Assembly (NCBI GenBank): GCA_964387495.1
Contig: CAYLXB010000016.1
Coordinates: forward strand, 1-55,217
Direction of reading: 5' to 3'
DNA from: DSXF01 sp964387495
GTDB taxonomy: Bacteria; Chloroflexota; Anaerolineae; Anaerolineales; Villigracilaceae
DNA length: 55,217 nt
Of this stretch, positions 41,999-49,455 are shown piece after piece (the stretch's first letter is position 1; each line of letters opens with the position of its first letter). Both the position numbers and the translations under genes were made by a program. The notes under the pieces were generated by a model, which was not told the DNA's origin, did no database searches, and was given only the letters and a program-made list of their open reading frames with translations.

Positions 41999-42739
41999 AT
42001 GAAAACCGTGAAACGTGTCTTGTTTGGATTGTTTGCCCTGCTGCTCCTGGCCAGCCTGGGCTTCGTTTTCTGGGCTTTGGCGGCTTATCCGGCGGGCGAA
42101 AGTGCGCTGGGGGCGCTGCAATCGAACAGCGCGGTGGCGGTCACGCAGGATGGCTCGATCACGTTCGCGCCGGGCGGTCCCCAGCCCAAAACTGGCTTGA
42201 TCTTTTATCCCGGCGGGCGGGTGGATCCCCGGGCCTATGCCCCGGCGCTGCGGCAGGTTGCGGAGAGGGGCTACCTGGTGGTGCTGGTGCGTGCGCCGTT
42301 GAACTTGATGGTCTTCGACCCAGACAAAGCCGGTGAAGTCATTGCCAAGCACCCAGATATCGAACACTGGGCGGTGGGCGGGCACTCCCTGGGCGGTGCG
42401 ATGGCGGCGAACTTCGCCTACACCCATCCCGGCGCCGTTGAAGGACTGGCGTTGTGGGCCTCCTACCCGGCGGGCAGCAACGACCTGTCGGATTCCGGCC
42501 TGCAAGTGCTTTCGGTATATGGAACACTTGACATGGCGGGGATGGAACCTTTCAAGTCTTCGGCCTCCCTGCTGCCTGGCGACACCACCTGGGTGGTGAT
42601 CGAGGGCGGGAACCATGCGCAGTTCGGCGATTATGGGCCGCAGGCGGGGGACAACCCGGCAGGCATCCCGGCGCAGGTACAGTGGAAGATGGCAGCCGAA
42701 TCAACGGTGCGGCTTCTGGCGATAATCGAAGGAAGGTGA
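41999..42739 (+). CDS. Membrane-anchored alpha/beta hydrolase
   Basis: 246 residues. An N-terminal signal anchor (about 7-30; LFGLFALLLLASLGFVFWAL) is followed by an alpha/beta hydrolase domain on the outer face: LIFYPGGRVDPRAYAP near 68-83, AVGGHSLGGAMAANFAY near 122-138 with the nucleophile Ser in GHSLGG, and a late VIEGGNHAQFGDYG supplying the His. The substrate is unknown. The 11-nt gap to the next gene points to co-transcription with the selenoprotein candidate. Confidence 0.87.
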   Translation: MKTVKRVLFGLFALLLLASLGFVFWALAAYPAGESALGALQSNSAVAVTQDGSITFAPGGPQPKTGLIFYPGGRVDPRAYAPALRQVAERGYLVVLVRAPLNLMVFDPDKAGEVIAKHPDIEHWAVGGHSLGGAMAANFAYTHPGAVEGLALWASYPAGSNDLSDSGLQVLSVYGTLDMAGMEPFKSSASLLPGDTTWVVIEGGNHAQFGDYGPQAGDNPAGIPAQVQWKMAAESTVRLLAIIEGR

Positions 42740-42750
42740 AGGGAGGGAGC

Positions 42751-43230
42751 ATGCGTGAATTAAAATTTGCCCCCGATTTTGAATTGAATGATGTGCAGGG
42801 CAGGCCGGTGCGGCTCTCGGCGTACCGCGGCCAGAAAAACGTGGTGCTGGTCTTCCTGCGCGGTTTCATGTGACCCTTCTGCCGCGCGCAGTTGGCGCGC
42901 CTGCGGGAGGATTACACCGAATTTTCGGCCCGCGAGGCGGAGATCCTGGCGGTCGGCCCGGACGGCCTGCAGGCCTTCCAGCGCTTCTGGCAGGAAAACC
43001 AGATCCCCTACGTGGGCTTGCCCGATCCGGAGCACCGCGTTGCCGACCAGTACAAGCAGGAAGTGAACCTGCTCAAACTGGGACGGATGCCGGCAGCCAT
43101 GATCCTGGACAGGCAGGGCGCCATCGGCTACCAGCATTACGGCGACTCGATGGCGGATATCCCTGACAACAAGTTGTTCTTCTATATTCTCGATTCGGTC
43201 AACAAGGCCGAGCAAGCGACAAAGGCGTAA
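42751..43230 (+). CDS. Peroxiredoxin-like protein with in-frame UGA (probable selenocysteine)
   Basis: 159 residues if UGA at 42871-42873 is read as selenocysteine (residue 41). The fold is AhpC/TSA: FELNDVQGRPVRLSAY, then VVLVFLRGFM before the UGA and PFCRAQLARL after it. Family members have a CPxC motif here, so U41 aligns with the peroxidatic Cys and C44 is the partner. The frame resumes without shift, and both halves are well conserved in pattern, which argues against simple decay. A hairpin 8 nt after the UGA fits a bacterial SECIS (42882-42906). GGGAGGGAG precedes the ATG. An alternative is a nonsense mutation or sequencing error. No sel genes lie in the window. Confidence 0.82.
42882..42906 (+). 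promoter_or_regulatory. Candidate bacterial SECIS hairpin
   Basis: CCGC (42882-42885) pairs with GCGG (42903-42906) and GCGC (42886-42889) with GCGC (42897-42900); CT bulges on the 3' side. The apical 7-nt loop starts A-G-T-T, with G and U as in known bSECIS loops. It starts 8 nt after the UGA. Confidence 0.5.
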
Positions 43231-43241
43231 GCCGGTATCCC

Positions 43242-44294
43242 ATGCCTCAGTCCAATATCTCCCTCGGTCAAATCGCTTTTCTCGGTTCGGGTGAAACCTC
43301 GTATGCCGGGGGGCGGATCTTCGAGGCCCTGGCAAAGCACCTGCCCCGCCCGCTGCGGGCAGCCATCCTGGAGACGCCGGCGGGTTTCGAGTTGAATGCG
43401 GCGCAGGTGGCGGAACGTGTGGCCGACTTCCTGCGCTCGCGCCTGCAGAATTACCAGCCGCTCGTGGAGACTGTCCCTGCCCGCCGGCGCGGCACGGAAG
43501 CCAGCCCGGACAATCCAGATGTGCTCGGTTCCCTGCTACAGGCGGACCTGATCTTCATGGGGCCGGGCAGCCCGACCTACGCCGTGCGCCAGCTGCATGA
43601 CAGCCTGGCCTGGCACCTGGTGCGTGCCCGCCACCGGCAGGGGGCCACGCTGGTCTTTGCCAGCGCGGCGGCCATCTCGGTCGGCGCGTGCGTGCTGCCT
43701 GTGTACGAGATCTTCAAGGTCGGTGAGGAGGTGCACTTCAAGTCGGGCCTGGACCTGTTTGGCTCCTTTGGACTGCCGCTCTCCTTCATCCCGCACTGGA
43801 ACAACGCCGAGGGGGGCGCGGACGTGGATACCAGCCGCTGTTTCGTGGGCCTGGAGCGGTTCGATGAGTGGCGCAGCCGGCTGCCGCCGGAGCAGACCCT
43901 GATCGGCCTGGATGAGCACACCGGCCTGATCTGGGACCTGGCGGCGGGGGAGTGCCGGGTCAGCGGGGCCGGCTCGGTGACGGTGTTGCGCGCCGAGGGT
44001 GAAAAGGTTTTCGAGAACGGGGCTCACTTCGATATCCACGAACTGGGCGCCGGCTGTTCCTGGCCAGAACCAAAGGATGATATCCCGGCGCAGGCCTGGG
44101 AGATGTTGGGGGGTGCAGAGGAGCCTGAAACCATTACAAAGCCACCGGCGGAGGTGCAGGCACTGGCAGAGGCCCGTCAGCAGGCGCGCTTGCGCAAAGA
44201 CTGGGCTGAATCCGACCGGCTGCGTGCCGAAATCGCAGCCCTGGGCTGGGCGGTGCAGGATACCCCCAATGGGCCGCTGCTGGTGCGGGCATAA
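43242..44294 (+). CDS. S51/GATase1-like protein fused to a CysS/YqeB C-terminal domain
   Basis: 350 residues. Residues 8-275 have the class I glutamine-amidotransferase/S51 arrangement: IAFLGSGETSYAGGRIFEAL, LIFMGPGSPTYAVRQL near 105-120, and a nucleophile-elbow position that reads FASAAAISVGACVLPVYE near 145-162 instead of GTSAGA. DEHTGLIWDL resembles the S51 strand motif. The last 45 residues (ARLRKDWAESDRLRAEI, then LGWAVQDTPNGPLLV) match the C-terminal tail domain of cysteinyl-tRNA synthetase. Activity is unclear because the usual Gly after Ser is changed. A role with tRNA-Cys or cysteine is suggestive only. Confidence 0.75.
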   Translation: MPQSNISLGQIAFLGSGETSYAGGRIFEALAKHLPRPLRAAILETPAGFELNAAQVAERVADFLRSRLQNYQPLVETVPARRRGTEASPDNPDVLGSLLQADLIFMGPGSPTYAVRQLHDSLAWHLVRARHRQGATLVFASAAAISVGACVLPVYEIFKVGEEVHFKSGLDLFGSFGLPLSFIPHWNNAEGGADVDTSRCFVGLERFDEWRSRLPPEQTLIGLDEHTGLIWDLAAGECRVSGAGSVTVLRAEGEKVFENGAHFDIHELGAGCSWPEPKDDIPAQAWEMLGGAEEPETITKPPAEVQALAEARQQARLRKDWAESDRLRAEIAALGWAVQDTPNGPLLVRA

Positions 44295-44324
44295 TTGTCC
44301 GACAATTATGAAATGGGATAAAAT
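44295..44324 (+). promoter_or_regulatory. Promoter of the nucleoside phosphorylase gene
   Basis: TTGTCC (44295-44300), 18-bp spacer, TAAAAT (44319-44324). The -35 lies within a palindrome, ATAATTGTC/GACAATTAT at 44291-44309, that could be an operator. Confidence 0.5.
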
Positions 44325-44350
44325 AGAGGCCTTACAGTAAGGAGTATCCC

Positions 44351-45646
44351 ATGCGTGCAGTCGATGTGATCATAAAAAAGCGTGACGGGCATGAGCTGAC
44401 CCGTGAAGAGATATACTTCTTCGTGCGCGGCTTCACCAGAGGGCATATCCCCGATTACCAGGTATCAGCCTGGGCGATGGCGGTGCTGTTGAACGGTATG
44501 ACCGCGCAGGAAACCACCTACCTGACGCTGGCCATGGCACAGTCGGGCGAGGTGCTGGATATGACGGACGTGGTGGGGATCGCGGTGGACAAGCATTCCA
44601 CCGGCGGGGTGGGGGACAAAACCTCCCTGACCGTGCTGCCGGTGGTGGCTGCCTGCGGCCTGCCGTGCGGGAAGATGTCGGGCCGAGGCCTGGGGTTTAG
44701 CGGGGGAACGCTGGATAAACTGGAATCCATCCCAGGCTACCGCGTGGACCTTTCCACGGAAGAGTTCGAGAAACAATTGAAAGAGATCGGGATTGTGCTG
44801 AGCGGCCAGTCCAAAGACCTGGCTCCGGCAGATGGGAAACTGTATGCGCTGAGGGACGTGACCGGGACTGTGCCATCCATTCCGCTGATCGCCTCCTCGA
44901 TCATGAGCAAGAAGATCGCCTCGGGCGCCTTCGCGCTGGTGCTGGATGTGAAGGTGGGGCAGGGGGCGTTCATGGAAACGCTGGACCAGGCGCAGCAACT
45001 GGCGGACTTGATGGTCTCCATCGGTTCGCTGGCGGGGCGGAAGGTGGTGGCACTGCTCTCGGATATGAACCAGCCGCTGGGCTGCGCGGTCGGCAATGGG
45101 CTGGAGGTGCGCGAGGCGGTGGAAACGCTGCGCGGCGGCGGGCCGGCAGATTTCCGCGAACACTGCCTGCATGTCAGCGCCCATATGCTGGTGCTGGGGG
45201 AGCGCGCAAAGAACCTGGCCGAAGGCCGCCGCATGGCCGAAGCAGCCATTGCCGATGGAAGCGGCCTGGAGAAGTTCCGCCAGCTGGTGTGCGCCCAGGG
45301 GGGGGATGTGTCGTACGTGGACGACCTGGATAAGCTGCCGCGGGCGAAATACATCGAGGTGGTGGAATCGCCCCACAGCGGTTGGCTGTCCCAGGTGCAG
45401 GCGCGCATCATCGGTGAGGCGTCGGTGGTGCTGGGCGCAGGCCGTTCCAAGAAGGGTGACCCGGTGGAGCATGCCGTCGGATTCGTGGTTCATAAAAAGG
45501 TCGGCGACCGCGTGGAGCAGGGCGAGCCGCTGTTCACGGTACATGCCAGCGATGAACTCAAGTTGAACGCGGCCAGGAAAGCGGTGCTGAAGGCACATTC
45601 CTGGAGCGAAAAACCGCTGGAACCGCTGCCTTTGTTTTATAATTGA
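44351..45646 (+). CDS. pdp: Pyrimidine-nucleoside phosphorylase / thymidine phosphorylase
   Basis: 431 residues. The family signature KHSTGGVGDKTSLTVLPV is near 78-95, followed by KMSGRGLGFSGGTLDKLESIPG near 110-131 and IMSKKIASGAFALVLDVKVGQGAFM near 184-208. A C-terminal PYNP domain has AVGFVVHKKVGDRVEQGEPLF. It splits thymidine or uridine with phosphate. The length (431) and the PYNP end favour the Pdp type, but deoA cannot be excluded. AAGGAG stands before the ATG. Confidence 0.94.
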   Translation: MRAVDVIIKKRDGHELTREEIYFFVRGFTRGHIPDYQVSAWAMAVLLNGMTAQETTYLTLAMAQSGEVLDMTDVVGIAVDKHSTGGVGDKTSLTVLPVVAACGLPCGKMSGRGLGFSGGTLDKLESIPGYRVDLSTEEFEKQLKEIGIVLSGQSKDLAPADGKLYALRDVTGTVPSIPLIASSIMSKKIASGAFALVLDVKVGQGAFMETLDQAQQLADLMVSIGSLAGRKVVALLSDMNQPLGCAVGNGLEVREAVETLRGGGPADFREHCLHVSAHMLVLGERAKNLAEGRRMAEAAIADGSGLEKFRQLVCAQGGDVSYVDDLDKLPRAKYIEVVESPHSGWLSQVQARIIGEASVVLGAGRSKKGDPVEHAVGFVVHKKVGDRVEQGEPLFTVHASDELKLNAARKAVLKAHSWSEKPLEPLPLFYN

Positions 45647-45659
45647 AGCGCAAGAATGC

Positions 45660-45688
45660 TTGCCAAAAAAGCAGGAATCGTGCATACT
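45660..45688 (+). promoter_or_regulatory. Candidate promoter of the TPR gene
   Basis: TTGCCA (45660-45665), 17-bp spacer, CATACT (45683-45688). Confidence 0.5.
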
Positions 45689-45706
45689 AGTGATTAGGAG
45701 CGCGCC

Positions 45707-48700
45707 ATGGCCAAAGTTTCCCTGCGTATCTACAATCGCGAAATCGAGAGCCTGATCGACCAGAACCAGTTCGATGAAGCCATCGCACACTGCAAGCACA
45801 TCCTCAAGACTTTCCCCAAACACCTGGAAACCTACCGCCTGTTGGGCAAGACCTACCTGGAGCTTAAACGCTACCAGGACGCAGCAGAGATCTTCCAGCG
45901 CGTCCTGCTGGCCGTGCCGGATGATTTTGTCTCACATGTGGGCATGAGCATTATCCGGGATGACGAAGAAAAACTGGATGAAGCCATCTGGCACATGGAA
46001 CGCGCTTATGACCGCCAGTCTTCCAATGCCGCCGTGCAGGGGGAACTGCAGCGCCTGTACGGCCGCCGGGATGGTGCGGAACCGAAAATCCGCATGACGC
46101 GCGGCGCACTGGCCCATATGTATGTGCAGGGCGAACTCTATCCCCAGGCGATTGGTGAAGTCCGAGGGGTTCTGGCAGATGATCCGAACCGGCAGGACAT
46201 GCAGGTGCTGCTGGCGCTGGCGTACTTCCGCAACGGTCAGAAGGTGGAAGCATCGGAAGTCTGCGCGACGCTGCTCAGGAAATATGCCTACTGCCTGGAT
46301 GCCAACCGCATCCTGCTGGAGATCCTGCCCGGCACGGGGCGGGCTGAAAACACGCAGATCCACCGCCAGCGTGTCAACGAGATGGATCCTTATGCGGCAT
46401 TCGTGACGGCATCGGTCTTCCAGTCGGAGGCGGTGCCGGATGCAGCCGTCAACCTGGAACGGCTGGACTATGACCCCGGGCAACTGCTGGACTCGAGTTC
46501 AAGCTGGCCGGCATCGCTGGAGTCGAAAGCGTTAAGCAGCGGCACCGCCCATGAAATCCCCGAGTGGCTCAAAGCTGCGGAACAGCCGGCCCAGCTTGAA
46601 GCTCCCTCTGCAGGCACCCCTGCGGAGCAGGCTCCGGCGGATGATGCGCTCCCCGATTTTCTGCGCACGGCAGGGTGGGGCGCGGCCACAGGCGCGGCGG
46701 TTGAGACGGCCTCCGCTTTCGATGATTCTCCGGAGGCAGAGCCTGTGCAGGGCGAGGCCGTGCCTGCTGATATCCCCGAGTGGCTGAAGGCCATGGCACC
46801 CTCAGAACCAGCCCCGGCTGCTCCGGTGGAAGCGCCTGTTTCAGGAGCCTCGGAGGCTCCGGAAGCGGAGGATACAATGGATTGGCTTAAGAACCTGGGT
46901 GCCGGGAAGACGCCGGCACAGGAACCCGGCCCGGAGGAAGGGAAGACCCCGGCAGAACCGGAAGCTTCGATTGGCGACCTGGGTAAATCGGATGAGGAAC
47001 GAGATGAGAGCTTCCTGTGGCTGGAAAGCCTGGCGGCCAAGCAGGGCGCCAGGTCGGATGAACTGCTGACAAAGCCCGAGGAGAGGCTGGATGAGGCTCC
47101 TGAGTGGGTGGAACAGGCCAAGGACCTGACCACCGGCCAGGAAGCGGAAGCCCAGCCTGCCGAATCGATGCCGGACTGGCTGAAAGAACTCCAACCTCAG
47201 GATGCGGCCGGGGAACAACCGGGAGTGCCTGCAGAGACAGAGGCCCAGCCCGCCGATGCAACCCCTGACTGGCTGAAAGAACTACAACCTCAGGAGGCAG
47301 CCGGGGAACAACCCGGAATGCCTGCAGAGACAGAGGCCCAGCCCGCCGATGCGACCCCTGACTGGCTCAAGGAGATGAAAGCGCAGGAAACGCCTGAGGA
47401 ACTGCTGCCTGCTCCCTCTGCAGCCGTTCCATCCGGGCCTTCGATCGGCGACTTGGGCAAATCGGACGAGGAACAAGACGAGAGTTTCCTGTGGCTGGAG
47501 AGCCTGGCGGCCAAGCAGGGTGCCCGCTCGGATGAACTGTTGACCAAACCTGAGGAACGCCTGGAAGCCGCCCCTGAGTGGGTTGAGCAGGCCCGGGATG
47601 CGGTTTTGCCTGAAGTTGCCGTGCAGCCTGCTGCTGAAGAAGAAGCCGAAGACTGGCTCAAGAGTCTGCAGCCGGTAGAAGAAGCCCCTGGAGCTGAAGA
47701 TGAAATCCCGGCTGCAGTGGAACCATCCGGCACCCGGGCAGGCAAGCTGGAAGAGCAACCAGCGGCCGAGCCTGCGGATGATATGCCCGATTGGTTAAGA
47801 GCCATGAAGGCAGAGGCTCAAGCCGGGGAACAGCCGGCCGTGCCTGTCGAGGCGGAACCGCAATCGGCTCCTGCGGCTGAACCGGCTGCGACCGGTGAGG
47901 ATGTGGCCGATTGGCTGAAATCCCTGGAGACGGGTGAAACCCCTGCCGAAGCCGCCGAGGTGGAACCGCAGGCAGTGCCCCCTGCCGGACCGCCTGAGAC
48001 CGGTACGAGCATGGCCGACTGGTTGAAGTCACTGGAAGAAGAAGAGAAGCAGGCGGGAGAGGCCCCGGCTGCGGCGGTCGAACCGGCTACTTCCACAGGC
48101 GGCGTGACCGACTGGTTGAAATCGCTGGAAACGGAAGAAGCGCAGGCAGGTGAAACACCGCCCGTGGCTGCCGAGCCGGAGCAGCCGGCAACACCACCTA
48201 CCGAACCGGCTGCCGCGAGCGAGGAGATGCCGGACTGGCTGAAGGCGATGGAAGCAGAAGAGAAGCCAGCAGCTGAACTGCCGGCTGCGCCCGTTCAGCA
48301 GACACCGGAGCCCGCAGGTGAACAGGAATTACCCGAATGGCTGCGGGAAGAAGAGCCAGCCGAACCTTCGCTCCAGCCGACCAGCCCTGCGGAGTGGAAA
48401 CCGGCTGAACCGCCCGCCTATAAGGAACCCACCACCCAGCCGGTGCAGGTCGGGAAGAAGTCCGTGCAGGCACCGCCGATTTCCCAGCCAGCCGCGAGCC
48501 GTCCGCCGGCAGCCCCGGCTGTGTCGGAGTTGGAGGCAACGCGACAGACGGGTCATACGGGGATGCTTTCCACGCCGGGCGACCCGACGCTGCGGGCTGC
48601 CCAGGCTGAATTGAACCGGGGCAACATCCAGAATGCCCTGCAGGAGTACGGCAAGCTGATCAAGAAAGCCAAACTGCTGGATGAGGTCATTTTTGACCTG

Positions 48701-48829
48701 CGCGAGGCACTCTACCGCTACCCGGTGGATGTATTGATCTGGCAGGCGCTGGGCGACGCGTATATGCGTTCCAACCGGCTGCAAGATGCCCTGGATGCGT
48801 ATACCAAGGCAGAGGAACTGTTACGCTAA
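45707..48829 (+). CDS. TPR protein with a long acidic DWLK-repeat linker
   Basis: 1040 residues. N-terminal TPR units lie at about 15-220 (FDEAIAHCKHILKTFPKHLETY, LERYQDAAEIFQRVLLAVP-like pattern) and further TPR units close the protein (about 965-1040; AQAELNRGNIQNALQEYGKL, LQDALDAYTKAEELLR). Between them, about 280-935 is Pro/Ala/Glu-rich and probably unfolded. It carries roughly 16 copies of a short motif around [DE]W[LV][KRE] at spacings of about 30-50 residues. The linker includes two large internal repeats. There is no signal peptide or membrane helix. The motif array looks like a multivalent docking scaffold; a partner is unknown. GGAG precedes the ATG. Confidence 0.85.
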   Translation: MAKVSLRIYNREIESLIDQNQFDEAIAHCKHILKTFPKHLETYRLLGKTYLELKRYQDAAEIFQRVLLAVPDDFVSHVGMSIIRDDEEKLDEAIWHMERAYDRQSSNAAVQGELQRLYGRRDGAEPKIRMTRGALAHMYVQGELYPQAIGEVRGVLADDPNRQDMQVLLALAYFRNGQKVEASEVCATLLRKYAYCLDANRILLEILPGTGRAENTQIHRQRVNEMDPYAAFVTASVFQSEAVPDAAVNLERLDYDPGQLLDSSSSWPASLESKALSSGTAHEIPEWLKAAEQPAQLEAPSAGTPAEQAPADDALPDFLRTAGWGAATGAAVETASAFDDSPEAEPVQGEAVPADIPEWLKAMAPSEPAPAAPVEAPVSGASEAPEAEDTMDWLKNLGAGKTPAQEPGPEEGKTPAEPEASIGDLGKSDEERDESFLWLESLAAKQGARSDELLTKPEERLDEAPEWVEQAKDLTTGQEAEAQPAESMPDWLKELQPQDAAGEQPGVPAETEAQPADATPDWLKELQPQEAAGEQPGMPAETEAQPADATPDWLKEMKAQETPEELLPAPSAAVPSGPSIGDLGKSDEEQDESFLWLESLAAKQGARSDELLTKPEERLEAAPEWVEQARDAVLPEVAVQPAAEEEAEDWLKSLQPVEEAPGAEDEIPAAVEPSGTRAGKLEEQPAAEPADDMPDWLRAMKAEAQAGEQPAVPVEAEPQSAPAAEPAATGEDVADWLKSLETGETPAEAAEVEPQAVPPAGPPETGTSMADWLKSLEEEEKQAGEAPAAAVEPATSTGGVTDWLKSLETEEAQAGETPPVAAEPEQPATPPTEPAAASEEMPDWLKAMEAEEKPAAELPAAPVQQTPEPAGEQELPEWLREEEPAEPSLQPTSPAEWKPAEPPAYKEPTTQPVQVGKKSVQAPPISQPAASRPPAAPAVSELEATRQTGHTGMLSTPGDPTLRAAQAELNRGNIQNALQEYGKLIKKAKLLDEVIFDLREALYRYPVDVLIWQALGDAYMRSNRLQDALDAYTKAEELLR
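46967..47599 (+). repeat. Intragenic repeats in the TPR protein gene
   Basis: A 53-codon block at 46967-47125 recurs at 47441-47599 with only a few codon changes (SIGDLGKSDEE to EWVEQA[KR]D). Between them a 31-codon unit (EAQPA..., PDWLKELQPQ...) runs in tandem at 47147-47239, 47240-47332 and, partly, from 47333. Confidence 0.85.
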
Positions 48830-48850
48830 GTTTGCCACATGGTAAAATCA

Positions 48851-48884
48851 GGCCTCGGGGCGCACGCCGCCCCGAGGCCATTTT
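48851..48884. terminator. Hairpin between the TPR gene and ndk
   Basis: 12-bp perfect stem GGCCTCGGGGCG and its complement with 5-nt loop, followed by ATTTTG. TAAAAT at 48843-48848 before it could be a -10 box, so the hairpin may be a leader structure of ndk as well as the TPR terminator. Confidence 0.6.
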
Positions 48885-48902
48885 GTGAAACGGAGACAAT
48901 TT

Positions 48903-49355
48903 ATGGAACGAACGTTGGTACTGGTGAAGCCGGATGGGGTGCAACGCGGCCTGGTCGGTGAGGTAATCGCCCGCCTGGAGCGGCGAGGTCTGCGACTGGC
49001 GGGGGCGAAATTCCTGCAGGTGAGCCTGGAATTGGCAGAAACGCACTATGCCATCCACAAAGGGAAACCGTTCTATGACGGCCTGATCCAATACATCACT
49101 TCCTCACCGGTGATGGCGATGGTCTGGGAAGGGCCGAATGCGGTGGCGGCCGTGCGCCAGACGATGGGCGCCACCCGGCCTACGGAGGCTGCTCCCGGCT
49201 CAATCCGCCATGACTTTGCCCTGGAGGTGGGCCGCAACCTGACGCATGCCTCGGACAGCCCCGAGAATGGCGAGAAGGAAGTCGCCCTATGGTTCAAGCA
49301 GGAAGAACTGGTGGACTGGACGCGGGCAGTGGACCGCTGGGTGTTCGAGCGTTAA
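48903..49355 (+). CDS. ndk: Nucleoside-diphosphate kinase
   Basis: 150 residues. MERTLVLVKPDGVQRGLVGE at the N-terminus, GATRPTEAAPGSIRHDF near 88-104 and the active-site histidine in NLTHASDSPENGEKE near 112-126. It transfers gamma-phosphate to NDPs via a phosphohistidine. The start at 48903 has GGAG 7-10 nt upstream; a longer start at 48885 adds only six non-conserved residues. The stretch 49356-49455 downstream shows nothing. Confidence 0.95.
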   Translation: MERTLVLVKPDGVQRGLVGEVIARLERRGLRLAGAKFLQVSLELAETHYAIHKGKPFYDGLIQYITSSPVMAMVWEGPNAVAAVRQTMGATRPTEAAPGSIRHDFALEVGRNLTHASDSPENGEKEVALWFKQEELVDWTRAVDRWVFER

Positions 49356-49455
49356 AACCTGGTGACTGAGGGGGGTATTTTATATCGCTTGCGAAGGGTC
49401 CTGCCAGCATTGGAAGACTGACATGCAATGATCGGGAGCCCTTGTATTATGCGCT

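Noticed and set aside
42874..43230. Reading the second half of the peroxiredoxin as a separate small gene
   Set aside because: It starts in the middle of the thioredoxin fold, stays in the same frame as the first half and has no ribosome-binding site.
44465..45823. 452-codon frame antisense to the nucleoside phosphorylase
   Set aside because: Histidine- and glutamine-rich shadow of a conserved gene.
46967..47599. Regularly spaced repeats that could suggest a CRISPR-like array
   Set aside because: The repeats are in frame inside a coding region, unequal in length and encode DWLK protein motifs.
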